Shown: positions 42,500-51,581, counted from the stretch's first letter. The stretch is DNA of 64,000 bases from Nocardia brasiliensis NBRC 14402 (GCF_000308475.2 NZ_BAFT02000113.1:1-64000), one strand, 5' to 3'. Notes: generated by a model not told the origin, from the sequence alone. Numbers and translations: made by a program.

Positions 42500-44563
42500 A
42501 TGAAGCACGCGTTGCGGGTCACAGTCGCGGCAGTTGCCGCGGCGATGCTCGTTCCCTTCCTCAGTAGCGGCGCCGCCGCCGCGCCGACGCCGGCCGGTCC
42601 CGACGGTGGAGCCGCGGGCGCGGCCTGGGCCGCGGCCCAGGATGGTCCGCAGCAGTACCCGAACATCAACATCCAATGGGATGTCCCCATCACGATGAGT
42701 GACGGAACGGTGTTGAAGGGCAACGTCTATCGCCCCGCCGACGCCGCGGGCCGGCCCATCGACACCCCGACGCCCACGGTCGTGAACCTCACGCCCTACA
42801 CCAAGCTGGTGTCGAACCTGGCCGACCACGCACAGGCCATTCCCGGCCTGTCCGACGCGCTGTTCGGCCTGCTCCGCTCGATCGATCTCACCGGCACCCC
42901 GCTGTCCGGGATCACCGACCTGACAAAGGGTTTCGCCGGCGGCGAGCTGCGCAACTTCACCGTCGACCGGCAGCTGATCCGCAGCGGCTACTCGCAGGTG
43001 GTCGTCGACGTGCGCGGCACCGGATTCTCGCAGGGCACCTGGGACATGCTCCGCCAGCGCGAACAGCAGGACACCGTCGAAGTGATCGACTGGGCCGCAC
43101 GCCAGCCCTGGTCCAACGGCCGCATCGGCATGAACGGCATCTCCTACTCCGGCATCAATCAGGTGCAGGCCGCCGAGAAGCATCCGGCGGCGCTGCAGGC
43201 GATCTTCCCGGTGGTGCCGGGCAGCGACCTGGTGAACGACGTGCTCGCGCCGGGCGGCGGCTTCGGCTTCAACTTCATCCCGCTGTGGCTCATCGCCATC
43301 AACGGCCTCAAGCTGGTGCCCGACCTGGCGTCGGTGCTCAACGGGCAGTTCGACACCCGCTGGCTGGCCGATCGCGTGCGCGATCCGTTGACGTTCATGG
43401 ACGTGCTGCTCAACGTCTACACGACGGCGAAGATCGACGACCTCGATCCGCGCGCCAAGGAGCTGCTGACCTCCGGTTCCCGGCCGCGCGAGGGCTGGCT
43501 GGGCGATCCGAGCCGGGTCGACATCCCGACCTTCGTCACCGGTGGCTGGCACGACCTGTTCACCTATTCGGAATCGAAGATCTACAACGAGATTCCGCTG
43601 CCCGCGGGCCAGAAGCAGCTGCTGATGGGCAACACGTATCACGTCAATTCCGGCAACGAGTACGCCAAGCCCGGTCTGCCCCCGCGACTGGATGTGCTGC
43701 AGCGCGCGTGGTTCGACAAGTGGCTCAAGGACATCGACAACGGCATCGATCAGTACGGCCCGATCACGTTGCGCCAGCAGGGCGGCGGCTGGATCACCAC
43801 CGACACCTTCGCCGCGCCGACCGAGGCCGCGAACCCGAGCGCCCAGGAGCCCGCGTATCGGCGGATGTACCTGTCCGCCAAACCCAGTGGCACCGCGAGC
43901 AGCGCCTACGACGGTTCGCTGACCGCGGAGGCCAACGGTGACACCGCGCGGCTCACCGTCGGCCCGGGCTTGACCACACTGTGCTCCAACGACGCGGCGC
44001 AGGGCAGTGCGGGCATTCTTTCCATCATCGATGGCTGCGCGAAGGACTCGCGGGTCGCGGAGACGAACGGGCTCACCTTCACCAGCGCCCCGGTCGCCGA
44101 GCCGACCGCCATATCCGGCCGGATCGCGGTGCGGCTCAACACCGTCCAGGACGCCGCGGACGGCTACTGGGTGACCACGATCAACGATGTCGCGCCGGAC
44201 GGGCAGTCCACCGTGCTGTCCTCGGGACAGCTCATGGCCTCGCTGCGGGAGGTCGACGAGGCGAACAGCACCCGCTCCGCCAACGGCGACTACACCGATC
44301 CGCGGGCGTTCACCTCGCTGGACCGGCGGCAGCCGACGGTGCCCGGCGAGGCGACCACCCTGGATATCGCGCTGCCTGCCACCGAAGCGATCCTGCAACC
44401 CGGCCACCGGCTGCGGATCGACGTCTTCGCGGGTAACTTCCCGAAGGGCCTGCCGATCTTGCCGATGCTGCTCGACACCGGCTTCAAGCCGCAGCACGTG
44501 CAGCTCGATCCGAATCGGCCGAGCTTCGTGAATGTTCCGGTGCGCGGCAACCCGCGCTGGTAA
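42500..44563 (+). CDS. Secreted CocE/NonD (X-Pro dipeptidyl-peptidase S15-like) hydrolase, copy 1
   Basis: The 687-residue protein has a signal peptide (cleavage near AAAAPTP) and an alpha/beta-hydrolase domain with nucleophile G-I-S-Y-S-G (Ser215). The histidine region near GGWHDLF belongs to the fold and a C-terminal jelly-roll domain (about 480-680) completes the CocE/S15 plan. It should cleave an ester or amide outside the cell; the substrate is unknown. Its tandem paralogue follows. The ATG before KHALRVTV was chosen because it opens the signal peptide. Confidence 0.9.
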   Translation: MKHALRVTVAAVAAAMLVPFLSSGAAAAPTPAGPDGGAAGAAWAAAQDGPQQYPNINIQWDVPITMSDGTVLKGNVYRPADAAGRPIDTPTPTVVNLTPYTKLVSNLADHAQAIPGLSDALFGLLRSIDLTGTPLSGITDLTKGFAGGELRNFTVDRQLIRSGYSQVVVDVRGTGFSQGTWDMLRQREQQDTVEVIDWAARQPWSNGRIGMNGISYSGINQVQAAEKHPAALQAIFPVVPGSDLVNDVLAPGGGFGFNFIPLWLIAINGLKLVPDLASVLNGQFDTRWLADRVRDPLTFMDVLLNVYTTAKIDDLDPRAKELLTSGSRPREGWLGDPSRVDIPTFVTGGWHDLFTYSESKIYNEIPLPAGQKQLLMGNTYHVNSGNEYAKPGLPPRLDVLQRAWFDKWLKDIDNGIDQYGPITLRQQGGGWITTDTFAAPTEAANPSAQEPAYRRMYLSAKPSGTASSAYDGSLTAEANGDTARLTVGPGLTTLCSNDAAQGSAGILSIIDGCAKDSRVAETNGLTFTSAPVAEPTAISGRIAVRLNTVQDAADGYWVTTINDVAPDGQSTVLSSGQLMASLREVDEANSTRSANGDYTDPRAFTSLDRRQPTVPGEATTLDIALPATEAILQPGHRLRIDVFAGNFPKGLPILPMLLDTGFKPQHVQLDPNRPSFVNVPVRGNPRW

Positions 44564-44581
44564 TCGCGACCGAGGATCCGA

Positions 44582-44625
44582 AAAGAGCGCCTCCGCTTCG
44601 AAAATTTCGAGCGGGGGCGCTCTTT
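44582..44625 (+). terminator. Terminator between the two CocE-type genes
   Basis: AAAGAGCGCC pairs with GGCGCTCTTT, and the inner bases pair almost completely (CCGCTTCGAA with TTCGAGCGG). The right arm ends in TTT. It suggests the paralogues are transcribed separately. Confidence 0.8.
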
Positions 44626-44767
44626 CGTTCGGTCGACACCGTGTCTGTTCGCCGGGCGCGCCTTTGTGACCATGCACGAAGTTTCGTGATTTCGCTCCGC
44701 AGACCGGTCGGTACCTGCTTCCCTCCCCTAGTTAGAGAGCATTCGTTCCCCTAAGAGAGTGGATTCA

Positions 44768-46798
44768 ATGAGGTATGCGCTCCGAACCGCGGCGGTGACC
44801 GTCGCGGCGGTGGCCTTGGCCCCCTTCCTTTCGCCCTCGGCCACCGCGAGCCCGATCGGCCCGGACGGCGGAGCGACCGGTGCGGCGTGGGCCGCGACCG
44901 AGGACGGCCCGCAGCAGTACCCGAATGTGTTCATCGAATGGGACGTCCCGATCACCATGAGCGACGGCACGGTGCTCAAGGGGAACGTCTACCACCCGGC
45001 CGACGCTGCCGGACAACCGATTTCGACACCGACGCCGACCATCGTCAACCTGACGCCCTACACCAAGCTCGGCTCGATGATCGCCGACAGCATGATCTCG
45101 ATCCCGTGGCTGTCGGACGCGGTGCTGCAGGTGGCGCGCGACGTCGACCTCTCCGGCACACCGTTTTCCGGCGTCACCGATCTGACCAAGGCGCTCGGCG
45201 GCGGCCTGCTGCGCAACTTCACGGTGGACCGGCAGCTGATCAAGAGCGGCTATACCCAGGTCGTGGTCGACGTCCGGGGAACCGGCTTCTCCCAGGGCAT
45301 CTGGGATCTGCTGCGCGAACGCGAGCAGCAGGACAGCGTCGAGGTGATCGACTGGGCGGCACGGCAGCCGTGGTCGACCGGTGACATCGGAATGAACGGC
45401 GTCTCCTACTCCGGGCTCAACCAGCTGCAAGCGGGCGCCAAGAACCCGCCCGCGTTGAAGGCGCTCTTCCCGGTGGTGCCGAGCCGGAACCCGTTCCGCG
45501 ACTTGGTCGCACCCGGCGGCGGCATCGGCATCACCTTCATGCCCGCCTGGCTGCTCGCGGTGAACGGCGGCAAGCTGGTGCCCGACCTGGCGGCGGCGCT
45601 GCGCGGGCAGTTCGACAACAAGTGGCTGATGGACCGGCTCGCGGATCCGTTCACCTTCATCGATGCGCTGGTGAACATCCTGATCACGCCGGAGATCGAT
45701 CAGCTCGATCCGAAGGTGCAGACCCTGCTGCACTCCGACAGTCCGTTCCGGCAGGCCTGGGAGAACGACCCGAGCCGAATCACCGTGCCCACCTTCGTGA
45801 CCGGCGGCTGGCACGATGTGTTCGTCAACTCGCAGGCCGACGTGTACCGGCGGCTCGAGCTGCCGCCGGGCCGCAAGCAGCTGCTCGTCGGCGACGGCTA
45901 CCACATCAGCAACGGCAACGAATCCGGCAAGCCGGGCCTGCCGCCGCGGATGGACGTGCTGCAGCGCGCCTGGTTCGACAAGTGGCTCAAGGGAATCGAC
46001 AACGGGATCGACGAATTCGGCCCGGTGACCCTGAAGCAGCAGGGTGGCGGGTGGATCACGGCGCCCTCCTTCCCGCAGCCCGGCGCCGAGCATCGGCGCA
46101 TGTATCTGTCCGCCGCGGCGAGCGGCGCCGGAGCCGGCGTGCACGACGGTTCGCTGTACACCCAGCCGAGCCCGAGCGTCGATCGGCTCACCGTCGCACC
46201 GGGTTTGACGGGTCTGTGCTCGCGGGACATGGCGCAGGAGAGCGCGGGCGTCACCTCGATCATCGACGGGTGCAGCAAGGACGCGCGGATCCAGGAGCTC
46301 AACGCGCTGACCTTCACCAGCGCCCCGGTCGCGGAGCCGACCAGCATCTCCGGCCCGATCGCGGTCCGGCTCAACACGGTGCACGAAGCGACCGACGGCT
46401 ACTGGAACGTCACGGTGAACGATGTCGGCCCCGACGGTTATTCGACGGTGCTGTCCTCGGGCCAGCTGGTGTCCTCGCTGCGCGCCATCGACGATGCGCG
46501 CAGCACCCGTTCGGCCAACGGCGACTACACCGACCCGGTGCCCGACCTGTCGCTGGACAGCAGGCAGCCGCTGGTGCCGGGCGAGCCGACGGCACTGGAC
46601 ATTTCGGTGCCCGGCATCGAGGCGGTGCTGCAACCGGGACACCGGCTGCGCGTCGACGTCTACGCGGGCAACTTCCCGCGCGGTGTGGCCCCGATGCCGC
46701 TCGTCGTGGACAGCGAACTGCGGCCGCAGCACCTGTTGCTCGATCCGAATCAGCCGAGTTTCGTGAATATCCCGGTGCGCGGAAATCCGGGCTGGTAA
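44768..46798 (+). CDS. Secreted CocE/NonD hydrolase, copy 2
   Basis: This 676-residue protein is a full-length paralogue of the gene before it, with signal peptide (near TASPIG), nucleophile G-V-S-Y-S-G (Ser213), GGWHDVF and the jelly-roll domain. Long identical stretches, such as DVPITMSDGTVLKGNVY, lie between variable loops around 100-145 and 440-480. The two may differ in substrate choice. ATG 44768 is preferred to GTG 44759, because the latter only adds three residues. It converges on the F420/NADP oxidoreductase-like gene. Confidence 0.9.
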   Translation: MRYALRTAAVTVAAVALAPFLSPSATASPIGPDGGATGAAWAATEDGPQQYPNVFIEWDVPITMSDGTVLKGNVYHPADAAGQPISTPTPTIVNLTPYTKLGSMIADSMISIPWLSDAVLQVARDVDLSGTPFSGVTDLTKALGGGLLRNFTVDRQLIKSGYTQVVVDVRGTGFSQGIWDLLREREQQDSVEVIDWAARQPWSTGDIGMNGVSYSGLNQLQAGAKNPPALKALFPVVPSRNPFRDLVAPGGGIGITFMPAWLLAVNGGKLVPDLAAALRGQFDNKWLMDRLADPFTFIDALVNILITPEIDQLDPKVQTLLHSDSPFRQAWENDPSRITVPTFVTGGWHDVFVNSQADVYRRLELPPGRKQLLVGDGYHISNGNESGKPGLPPRMDVLQRAWFDKWLKGIDNGIDEFGPVTLKQQGGGWITAPSFPQPGAEHRRMYLSAAASGAGAGVHDGSLYTQPSPSVDRLTVAPGLTGLCSRDMAQESAGVTSIIDGCSKDARIQELNALTFTSAPVAEPTSISGPIAVRLNTVHEATDGYWNVTVNDVGPDGYSTVLSSGQLVSSLRAIDDARSTRSANGDYTDPVPDLSLDSRQPLVPGEPTALDISVPGIEAVLQPGHRLRVDVYAGNFPRGVAPMPLVVDSELRPQHLLLDPNQPSFVNIPVRGNPGW

Positions 46799-46812
46799 AC
46801 CGTAACCCGGTC

Positions 46813-46877
46813 TGAGCGTGCACCTATCGCGCATCGAAGCTCGAACTCGCGGGGTATGAGTTGATAGTGCATGCTCA
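46813..46877. repeat. Imperfect long inverted repeat between convergent genes
   Basis: TGAGCGTGCACCTATC at 46813 is nearly complementary to GATAGTGCATGCTCA at 46863, with a 34-base loop. It lies between two convergent stop codons and may act as a two-way terminator. Confidence 0.5.
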
Positions 46878-46891
46878 GGCCAGGTTTTCGG

Positions 46892-47542
46892 TCAGTCCAC
46901 GACCGCGAACGCGGCCGCCAGCGGCGGGAAGGCCGCGCGCGCATCATGTCCCGCGAACCACAGGCCGACGGTGAAGACCGCGACGGCTTCCAGATAGCGC
47001 GCCCGGTGCAGGCCGCCCGCCGGAATCGGTTGCAGGGAAAGATCTTCGGCCAGGGTCGTCACCTGGGCGAGCGCCCCGGGATCGTCGCCGCACAGCGGCA
47101 CCGCCAGTCTGCGCTCGTCGAACACGCGCGCCTCGGCGGCCCACACCTCGGCCGCGCACATGTTGAACGCCTTCACCACGTGCGCGCCCGGGGCGGTCGC
47201 CGCAATGCGTTCGGCGACAGCCGCTTCCGAGAGCACGAAGCCCGTCGCGCCGGCGGTGTCCGGCGCGAAGGCGTTCGTGCAGTCGACGAGCGTGCGCCCG
47301 GCGAGCAGCCCGGCGAGCGGGCGCAGCACCTCGTCCAGCGCGTCGACCGGCAGCGCGAGCAGCACCACTTCGCCGAATTCGGCAGCGGCACGCAGACTTC
47401 CGGCCTGCGCCGCGATCGCCGCCGCCGATTCCTGTGCGGCCGCCGCCGATCGCGCGCCGACCAGCACCTCATGGCCCGCCGCGACCCAGCCGCCGCCGAG
47501 CGCGCGCGCCATGGCCCCGGCTCCGATGATTCCGATTCGCAT
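46892..47542 (-). CDS. NADPH-dependent F420 reductase-like oxidoreductase
   Basis: The 216-residue protein has the N-terminal Rossmann motif G-I-I-G-A-G-A-M-A-R-A-L-G and the fold of the F420-dependent NADP reductase family, with VVKAFNMCAAEVW in the middle. It may move electrons between NADPH and F420 or act on another small substrate. The ATG has TAGGAG six bases upstream. The divergent HxlR gene shares its promoter region. Confidence 0.78.
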   Translation of the reverse strand: MRIGIIGAGAMARALGGGWVAAGHEVLVGARSAAAAQESAAAIAAQAGSLRAAAEFGEVVLLALPVDALDEVLRPLAGLLAGRTLVDCTNAFAPDTAGATGFVLSEAAVAERIAATAPGAHVVKAFNMCAAEVWAAEARVFDERRLAVPLCGDDPGALAQVTTLAEDLSLQPIPAGGLHRARYLEAVAVFTVGLWFAGHDARAAFPPLAAAFAVVD

Positions 47543-47594
47543 CTCAACTCCTAGTCAGCGATGTTTTCGGCACCGACGGTAGGGACTCCGATAG

Positions 47595-47608
47595 GCACCC
47601 GCGGGTGC
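47595..47608. promoter_or_regulatory. 14-bp perfect palindrome between oxidoreductase and hxlR
   Basis: GCACCCGCGGGTGC is a complete palindrome in the 91-base gap between divergent genes, 26 bases before the hxlR start. It is a candidate HxlR operator. Confidence 0.5.
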
Positions 47609-47633
47609 GCGACGGCGGTGGCAAGCTGAAGGC

Positions 47634-48035
47634 ATGACCGCCGTGCCCGCCGAGCCGATCACCGCCGACCGGGTGGAGTTCGCGCCCTACGGCGATTTCG
47701 AGTCCGACTGCCCGGCCCGGATGGGCGTCGACGTCTTCGGCAACTCCTGGCTACCGGTGGTGGTCTACATGTTGCGCGACGGCCCGATGCGTCCCGGCGA
47801 CCTGCGCGCCGCCATCGGCGGGATCAGCCAGAAGATGCTCACCCAGACCCTGCGCCGGATGGAACGGATGACCCTCGTCGCACGTCACCGCTACGCCGAG
47901 GCGCCGCCGCGGGTGGAGTACGAGCTGACCGCGGCGGGTCGCGACCTCCTCACGCCGATCTACGCGCTCGGCGACTGGGTGGACAAGCACGGCCGCGCGG
48001 TGAACGCGGCCATGGCCGGCGACGACGTGGACTGA
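47634..48035 (+). CDS. HxlR family transcriptional regulator
   Basis: This 133-residue winged-helix protein shows the HxlR plan: D-C-P-A-R-M-G near the start, W-L-P-V-V-V-Y-M-L-R-D-G, G-I-S-Q-K-M-L-T-Q-T-L-R-R-M-E as recognition helix, and Y-E-L-T-A-A-G-R-D-L. The conserved cysteine (Cys26) is often redox-active in this family. The divergent oxidoreductase is the likely target. Confidence 0.9.
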   Translation: MTAVPAEPITADRVEFAPYGDFESDCPARMGVDVFGNSWLPVVVYMLRDGPMRPGDLRAAIGGISQKMLTQTLRRMERMTLVARHRYAEAPPRVEYELTAAGRDLLTPIYALGDWVDKHGRAVNAAMAGDDVD

Positions 48036-48165
48036 CACACCGGGCGCGGGCCGGATGAGAACGGCGCGTAAACGGGGGGCGAACAGGGCCGGAAGGCGCT
48101 ATGACCTGCGCGAAACATCGCGCACCCAGCGATAGTTGAACCTTCCGCGACCGTACGATTCAAAG

Positions 48166-49401
48166 GTGAGTGTTCCGCAGGCGGTGCTATTGGCAGTCCT
48201 GGCGGCTGTCGTAGGGCTGGCAGTCGGCGGGCTACTGATTCCCTATATGAACGCCCGGCAGGCCGCCCGCAGGCAGGCCGACTCGGGGTTGACCATGTCG
48301 CAGGTGCTCGATCTGATCGTGCTCGCCTCCGAGAGCGGCATCGCCGTCGTCGACGAGTACCGCGACGTGGTGCTGGTGAATCCGCGCGCCGAGGAACTCG
48401 GCCTGGTCCGCAACCGGCTGCTCGACGAGCGCGCCTGGACCGCGGTGGAGAAAGTGCTCGCCACCGGTGAGTCCGCCGAATTCGACCTCACCGCGAAGAA
48501 TCCGGTGCCCGGTCGCGGCCGGATCGCCGTACGCGGCGTCGCGCGTCAGCTCTCGCGCGAGGACACCAATTTCACCGTGCTGTTCGCCGACGACGACTCC
48601 GAACAGGCGCGGATGGAGGCGACGCGGCGCGACTTCGTGGCCAACGTCAGCCACGAGCTGAAGACCCCGGTCGGCGCGATGAGCCTGCTGGCCGAGGCCA
48701 TGCTCGAGTCGGCGGAGGACCCCGAGGCGGTGCGGCACTTCGGCCAGCGGGTGTTGGGTGAGTCACGGCGTCTCGGGAAAATGGTGACCGAACTCATTGC
48801 GCTGTCGCGGCTGCAGGGCGCGGAGAAGCTGCCCGAGCTCGAGGTGGTCGACGTGGACACCGTCGTTATGCAGGCGGTGGACCGTTCCCGGACCGCCGCG
48901 GAGGCCGCCGGCATCACCGTCAGCACCGACCGCCCGAGCGGGCTCGAGGTGCTCGGCGACGAAACGTTGCTGGTCACAGCCCTGTCCAATCTGGTCGAGA
49001 ACGCGATAGCGTACTCACCGGCCGGTTCGCACGTGTCGGTCAGCCGCTCGTTGCGCGGCGATCATGTCGCGATGGCCGTGACCGATCGCGGCATCGGGAT
49101 CGCGAAAGAAGACCAGGAGCGCGTGTTCGAGCGCTTCTTCCGATCGGACAAGGCGCGCTCGCGCGCCACCGGCGGGACCGGGCTCGGCCTGGCTATCGTC
49201 AAGCACGTGGCAGCCAACCACAACGGTGAGATCACCCTGTGGAGCAAGCTGGGCACGGGCTCGACGTTCACGCTGCGAATACCTGCCCACCACGAGACCG
49301 ACGGAGAAGAGGATTCCGCCGGACCGACGGTGAGCACGAGAGAAACAAGCCCGCGCCCCACGGGGCCGGGCCGACCCAATGGTGTGGAGGCACGCAGATG
49401 A
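48166..49401 (+). CDS. senX3: Sensor histidine kinase SenX3
   Basis: SenX3 with RegX3 controls phosphate-starvation and related responses in mycobacteria. The 411-residue kinase has one N-terminal membrane helix, a PAS domain (about 45-140), and the H-box F-V-A-N-V-S-H-E-L-K-T-P with His163. The ATP-binding domain carries N-x-x-x-N-A, D-R-G-I-G-I and G-T-G-L-G-L. TACGAT six bases before the GTG predicts a leaderless mRNA. The stop overlaps the regX3 start as ATGA, without the intergenic MIRU-type repeats that separate the M. tuberculosis genes. Confidence 0.95.
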   Translation: MSVPQAVLLAVLAAVVGLAVGGLLIPYMNARQAARRQADSGLTMSQVLDLIVLASESGIAVVDEYRDVVLVNPRAEELGLVRNRLLDERAWTAVEKVLATGESAEFDLTAKNPVPGRGRIAVRGVARQLSREDTNFTVLFADDDSEQARMEATRRDFVANVSHELKTPVGAMSLLAEAMLESAEDPEAVRHFGQRVLGESRRLGKMVTELIALSRLQGAEKLPELEVVDVDTVVMQAVDRSRTAAEAAGITVSTDRPSGLEVLGDETLLVTALSNLVENAIAYSPAGSHVSVSRSLRGDHVAMAVTDRGIGIAKEDQERVFERFFRSDKARSRATGGTGLGLAIVKHVAANHNGEITLWSKLGTGSTFTLRIPAHHETDGEEDSAGPTVSTRETSPRPTGPGRPNGVEARR

Positions 49402-50087
49402 CGAGTGTGTTGATCGTCGAGGATGAGGAGTCGCTGGCCGATCCGCTCGCGTTCCTGCTGCGCAAGGAGGGCTTCGAGGTCACCGTGGTCGGTGACGGCC
49501 CGTCCGCGCTCGCCGAGTTCGATCGGTCCGGCGCCGATATCGTGCTGCTCGATCTCATGCTGCCCGGCATGAGCGGCACGGATGTCTGCAAGCAGCTGCG
49601 CACCCGCAGCGGCGTGCCGGTGATCATGGTGACGGCGCGCGACAGCGAGATCGACAAGGTGGTCGGGCTCGAGCTCGGCGCCGACGACTATGTGACCAAG
49701 CCGTACTCGGCGCGTGAGCTCATCGCGCGCATCCGGGCCGTGCTGCGCCGCGGTGCGGGCGACGAACTGGACGGCGGCAACGAGAGCGGCGTGCTGGAGG
49801 CGGGCCCCGTCCGGATGGACGTGGACCGGCACACCGTGCTGGTGAACGGCAAGCCGGTCACCCTGCCGCTGAAGGAATTCGATCTGCTCGAATACCTGCT
49901 GCGCAATTCCGGCCGCGTGCTGACCCGTGGCCAGCTGATCGACCGCGTCTGGGGCGCCGACTACGTCGGCGATACCAAAACCCTCGACGTGCACGTCAAG
50001 CGGCTGCGGTCGAAGATCGAGGCCGACCCGGCGAAGCCGGAACACCTGGTCACCGTGCGTGGCCTGGGCTACAAGCTCGAGGCCTAG
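49398..50087 (+). CDS. regX3: Response regulator RegX3
   Basis: The 229-residue OmpR-type regulator has a receiver domain with V-E-D-E acidic residues, the phosphoacceptor Asp52 in L-L-D-L-M-L-P-G, a conserved threonine in VTAR and lysine in TKPYS. A winged-helix DNA-binding domain begins near 130 and ends V-R-G-L-G-Y-K-L-E-A. It is translationally coupled to senX3 and should act in phosphate regulation, as in mycobacteria. Confidence 0.96.
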   Translation: MTSVLIVEDEESLADPLAFLLRKEGFEVTVVGDGPSALAEFDRSGADIVLLDLMLPGMSGTDVCKQLRTRSGVPVIMVTARDSEIDKVVGLELGADDYVTKPYSARELIARIRAVLRRGAGDELDGGNESGVLEAGPVRMDVDRHTVLVNGKPVTLPLKEFDLLEYLLRNSGRVLTRGQLIDRVWGADYVGDTKTLDVHVKRLRSKIEADPAKPEHLVTVRGLGYKLEA

Positions 50088-50103
50088 AAAAGGGCGAAAA
50101 AGA

Positions 50104-50137
50104 ACGAACCCCTGTGCACGGGTGCACAGGGGTTCGT
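50104..50137. terminator. Bidirectional terminator after regX3
   Basis: A 16-bp perfect inverted repeat (ACGAACCCCTGTGCAC and its complement) with two central bases lies between the convergent regX3 and the small secreted-protein gene. An A-rich stretch (AAAAGGGCGAAAAAG) precedes it, which serves as the U-run for minus-strand transcripts. Confidence 0.85.
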
Positions 50138-50151
50138 GTCGTACGTATGGT

Positions 50152-50502
50152 TCAGGCGCCCTCGGCAGGCTGGCCGAGGTAGGTCCAGGTGGGGCCGACG
50201 CCGGGCACGTCGACCTTGCTCAACGTGATCCACCCGAAATCGTCTTCCTGCAGGCAGTCGTAGATGTCCGCGGTGCTCGTGCCGCGGCACGCGATGGTGC
50301 GCGCGGTGCCGTAGGGGCTCATGATCACGCTCTTGCCCGCGGCCGCCGCGCCGAGCGCCTCGGGGGTGTTGGCCGGCACGAAATTGGCGGTGACATCGAA
50401 GTACTTGGCGGGGTCGCCGTTCGGCTCCGCGTGGGCCACACCGGTGAGGCACAGTGTTGCGCCCGCGGCAACGGCCGCCATGGTCAGAACTTTCTTGGAC
50501 AT
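50152..50502 (-). CDS. Small secreted protein of unknown function
   Basis: The 116-residue product has a clear signal peptide (MSKK, hydrophobic 6-22, cleavage AHA-EP). The mature part of about 90 residues contains two cysteines (72 and 83), which could form a disulfide. I do not recognise a family. It is in the regX3-Rv0495c interval, where M. tuberculosis has other genes. Confidence 0.75.
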   Translation of the reverse strand: MSKKVLTMAAVAAGATLCLTGVAHAEPNGDPAKYFDVTANFVPANTPEALGAAAAGKSVIMSPYGTARTIACRGTSTADIYDCLQEDDFGWITLSKVDVPGVGPTWTYLGQPAEGA

Positions 50503-50648
50503 GACCGCACATCAAACCCTAAACAGGTGACGAGCGCACTCCCTCCGAATGAACGTAATGCACACCTGGATTCGAGTGACTCGCTTTTCGCGGTGCCGTC
50601 ACCCGCCGGTCATTTCCGCCTGCTCGGTCACCTGCGCGTGGCGCCCGT

Positions 50649-51515
50649 TCAGGCCGTCGCGGAGTCCTGCACCCGGCTCGCGTGCACGGTGGCGGGGTGA
50701 ATTGCGATGAGCCCCAGCCCTTCTCGGCGCCGGCAATGCCTGGACAGTTCCTCGTAGGCGGGCGCGCCGAGCAGTTCTTTCAGCTCCGGGCCGTAGGACT
50801 GCCAGACCGGCCGGCTGCCGACGTGCGCGTCCGGCGAGCCCGAGCAGTACCAGTCGAGGTCGGCGCCGCCCGGGCCCCAGCCGCGGCGGTCGTATTCGGT
50901 GATCGTGGTGCGCAGGATCTGCACGCCGTCGGGGCGGTCCACCCAATCCTGGGTGCGCCGGATGGGCAGTTGCCAGCACACGTCCGGTTTGACCTCCAGC
51001 GGCTCGATGCCGCGGCGCAGCGCCATGGTGTGCAGCGAGCAGCCCACCCCGCCTTCGAAGCCGGGCCGGTTGAGGAAAATGCAGGCGCCGTCGAAGCGCC
51101 GGGTGCGCAACGCGGGCTCGTCCTCGAGCTCGTCGAGTTCCAGATAGCCCTTCTTGGTGACCTTGCCCGCGGCGTCGGTCGCCTCGCCCATCAGCTGCCA
51201 ATCGGCAGGTGTGAGCATTTTCACAGCGTTCTGCAGCCGTTTGCGATCGTCCTTGTCGGAGAGGAACGCGCCGTGCGAGCAGCAGCCGTCGTCGGGCCGA
51301 TCGCCCAGGATGCCCTGACATGCCGGGGTGCCGAAGACACACGTCCAGCGCGACAGTAGCCAGGTCAGATCGGCGACGATGAGATGCTCATCGTTTGCTG
51401 GATCGACGAACTCGATCCACTCGCGCGGGAAATCCAGATCCACCTCGGGGCTCGGATCGATCTTTCCCGCAGGTCGGGGCCGGGCCGAGTCATTGGCTGA
51501 TGCGCCTACCGTCAC
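50649..51515 (-). CDS. Cysteine-rich DUF3109-like protein (Rv0495c-like)
   Basis: This 288-residue cytoplasmic protein has cysteines at 59, 66, 78 and 79, then 145, 159 (GVGCSLH) and 180 (KPDVCWQLP). The spacing resembles the DUF3109/YkgJ type, thought to bind a metal or iron-sulfur cluster. The place beside ppx matches Rv0495c. TAGCGT eight bases before the GTG predicts a leaderless mRNA. Confidence 0.75.
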   Translation of the reverse strand: MTVGASANDSARPRPAGKIDPSPEVDLDFPREWIEFVDPANDEHLIVADLTWLLSRWTCVFGTPACQGILGDRPDDGCCSHGAFLSDKDDRKRLQNAVKMLTPADWQLMGEATDAAGKVTKKGYLELDELEDEPALRTRRFDGACIFLNRPGFEGGVGCSLHTMALRRGIEPLEVKPDVCWQLPIRRTQDWVDRPDGVQILRTTITEYDRRGWGPGGADLDWYCSGSPDAHVGSRPVWQSYGPELKELLGAPAYEELSRHCRRREGLGLIAIHPATVHASRVQDSATA

Positions 51516-51523
51516 ACTGCCAG

Positions 51524-51575
51524 ACGCTAACAGTTCACCGGCTTGGCCTGAAGGGGTGGCCGACTCCAGTACCGT
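51524..51575. promoter_or_regulatory. Divergent leaderless promoters of the cysteine-rich gene and ppx
   Basis: TAGCGT on the minus strand (51524-51529) is eight bases from the GTG of the cysteine-rich gene. TACCGT on the plus strand (51570-51575) is six bases from the GTG of ppx. No ribosome sites are visible for either gene. Confidence 0.6.
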
Positions 51576-51581
51576 GTTCTT

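Noticed and set aside
48036..48165. Horizontal transfer or mobile element borders around the 42-48 kb insertion
   Set aside because: I found no integrase, transposase, tRNA or flanking direct repeats, and base composition and codon use look like the neighbours.
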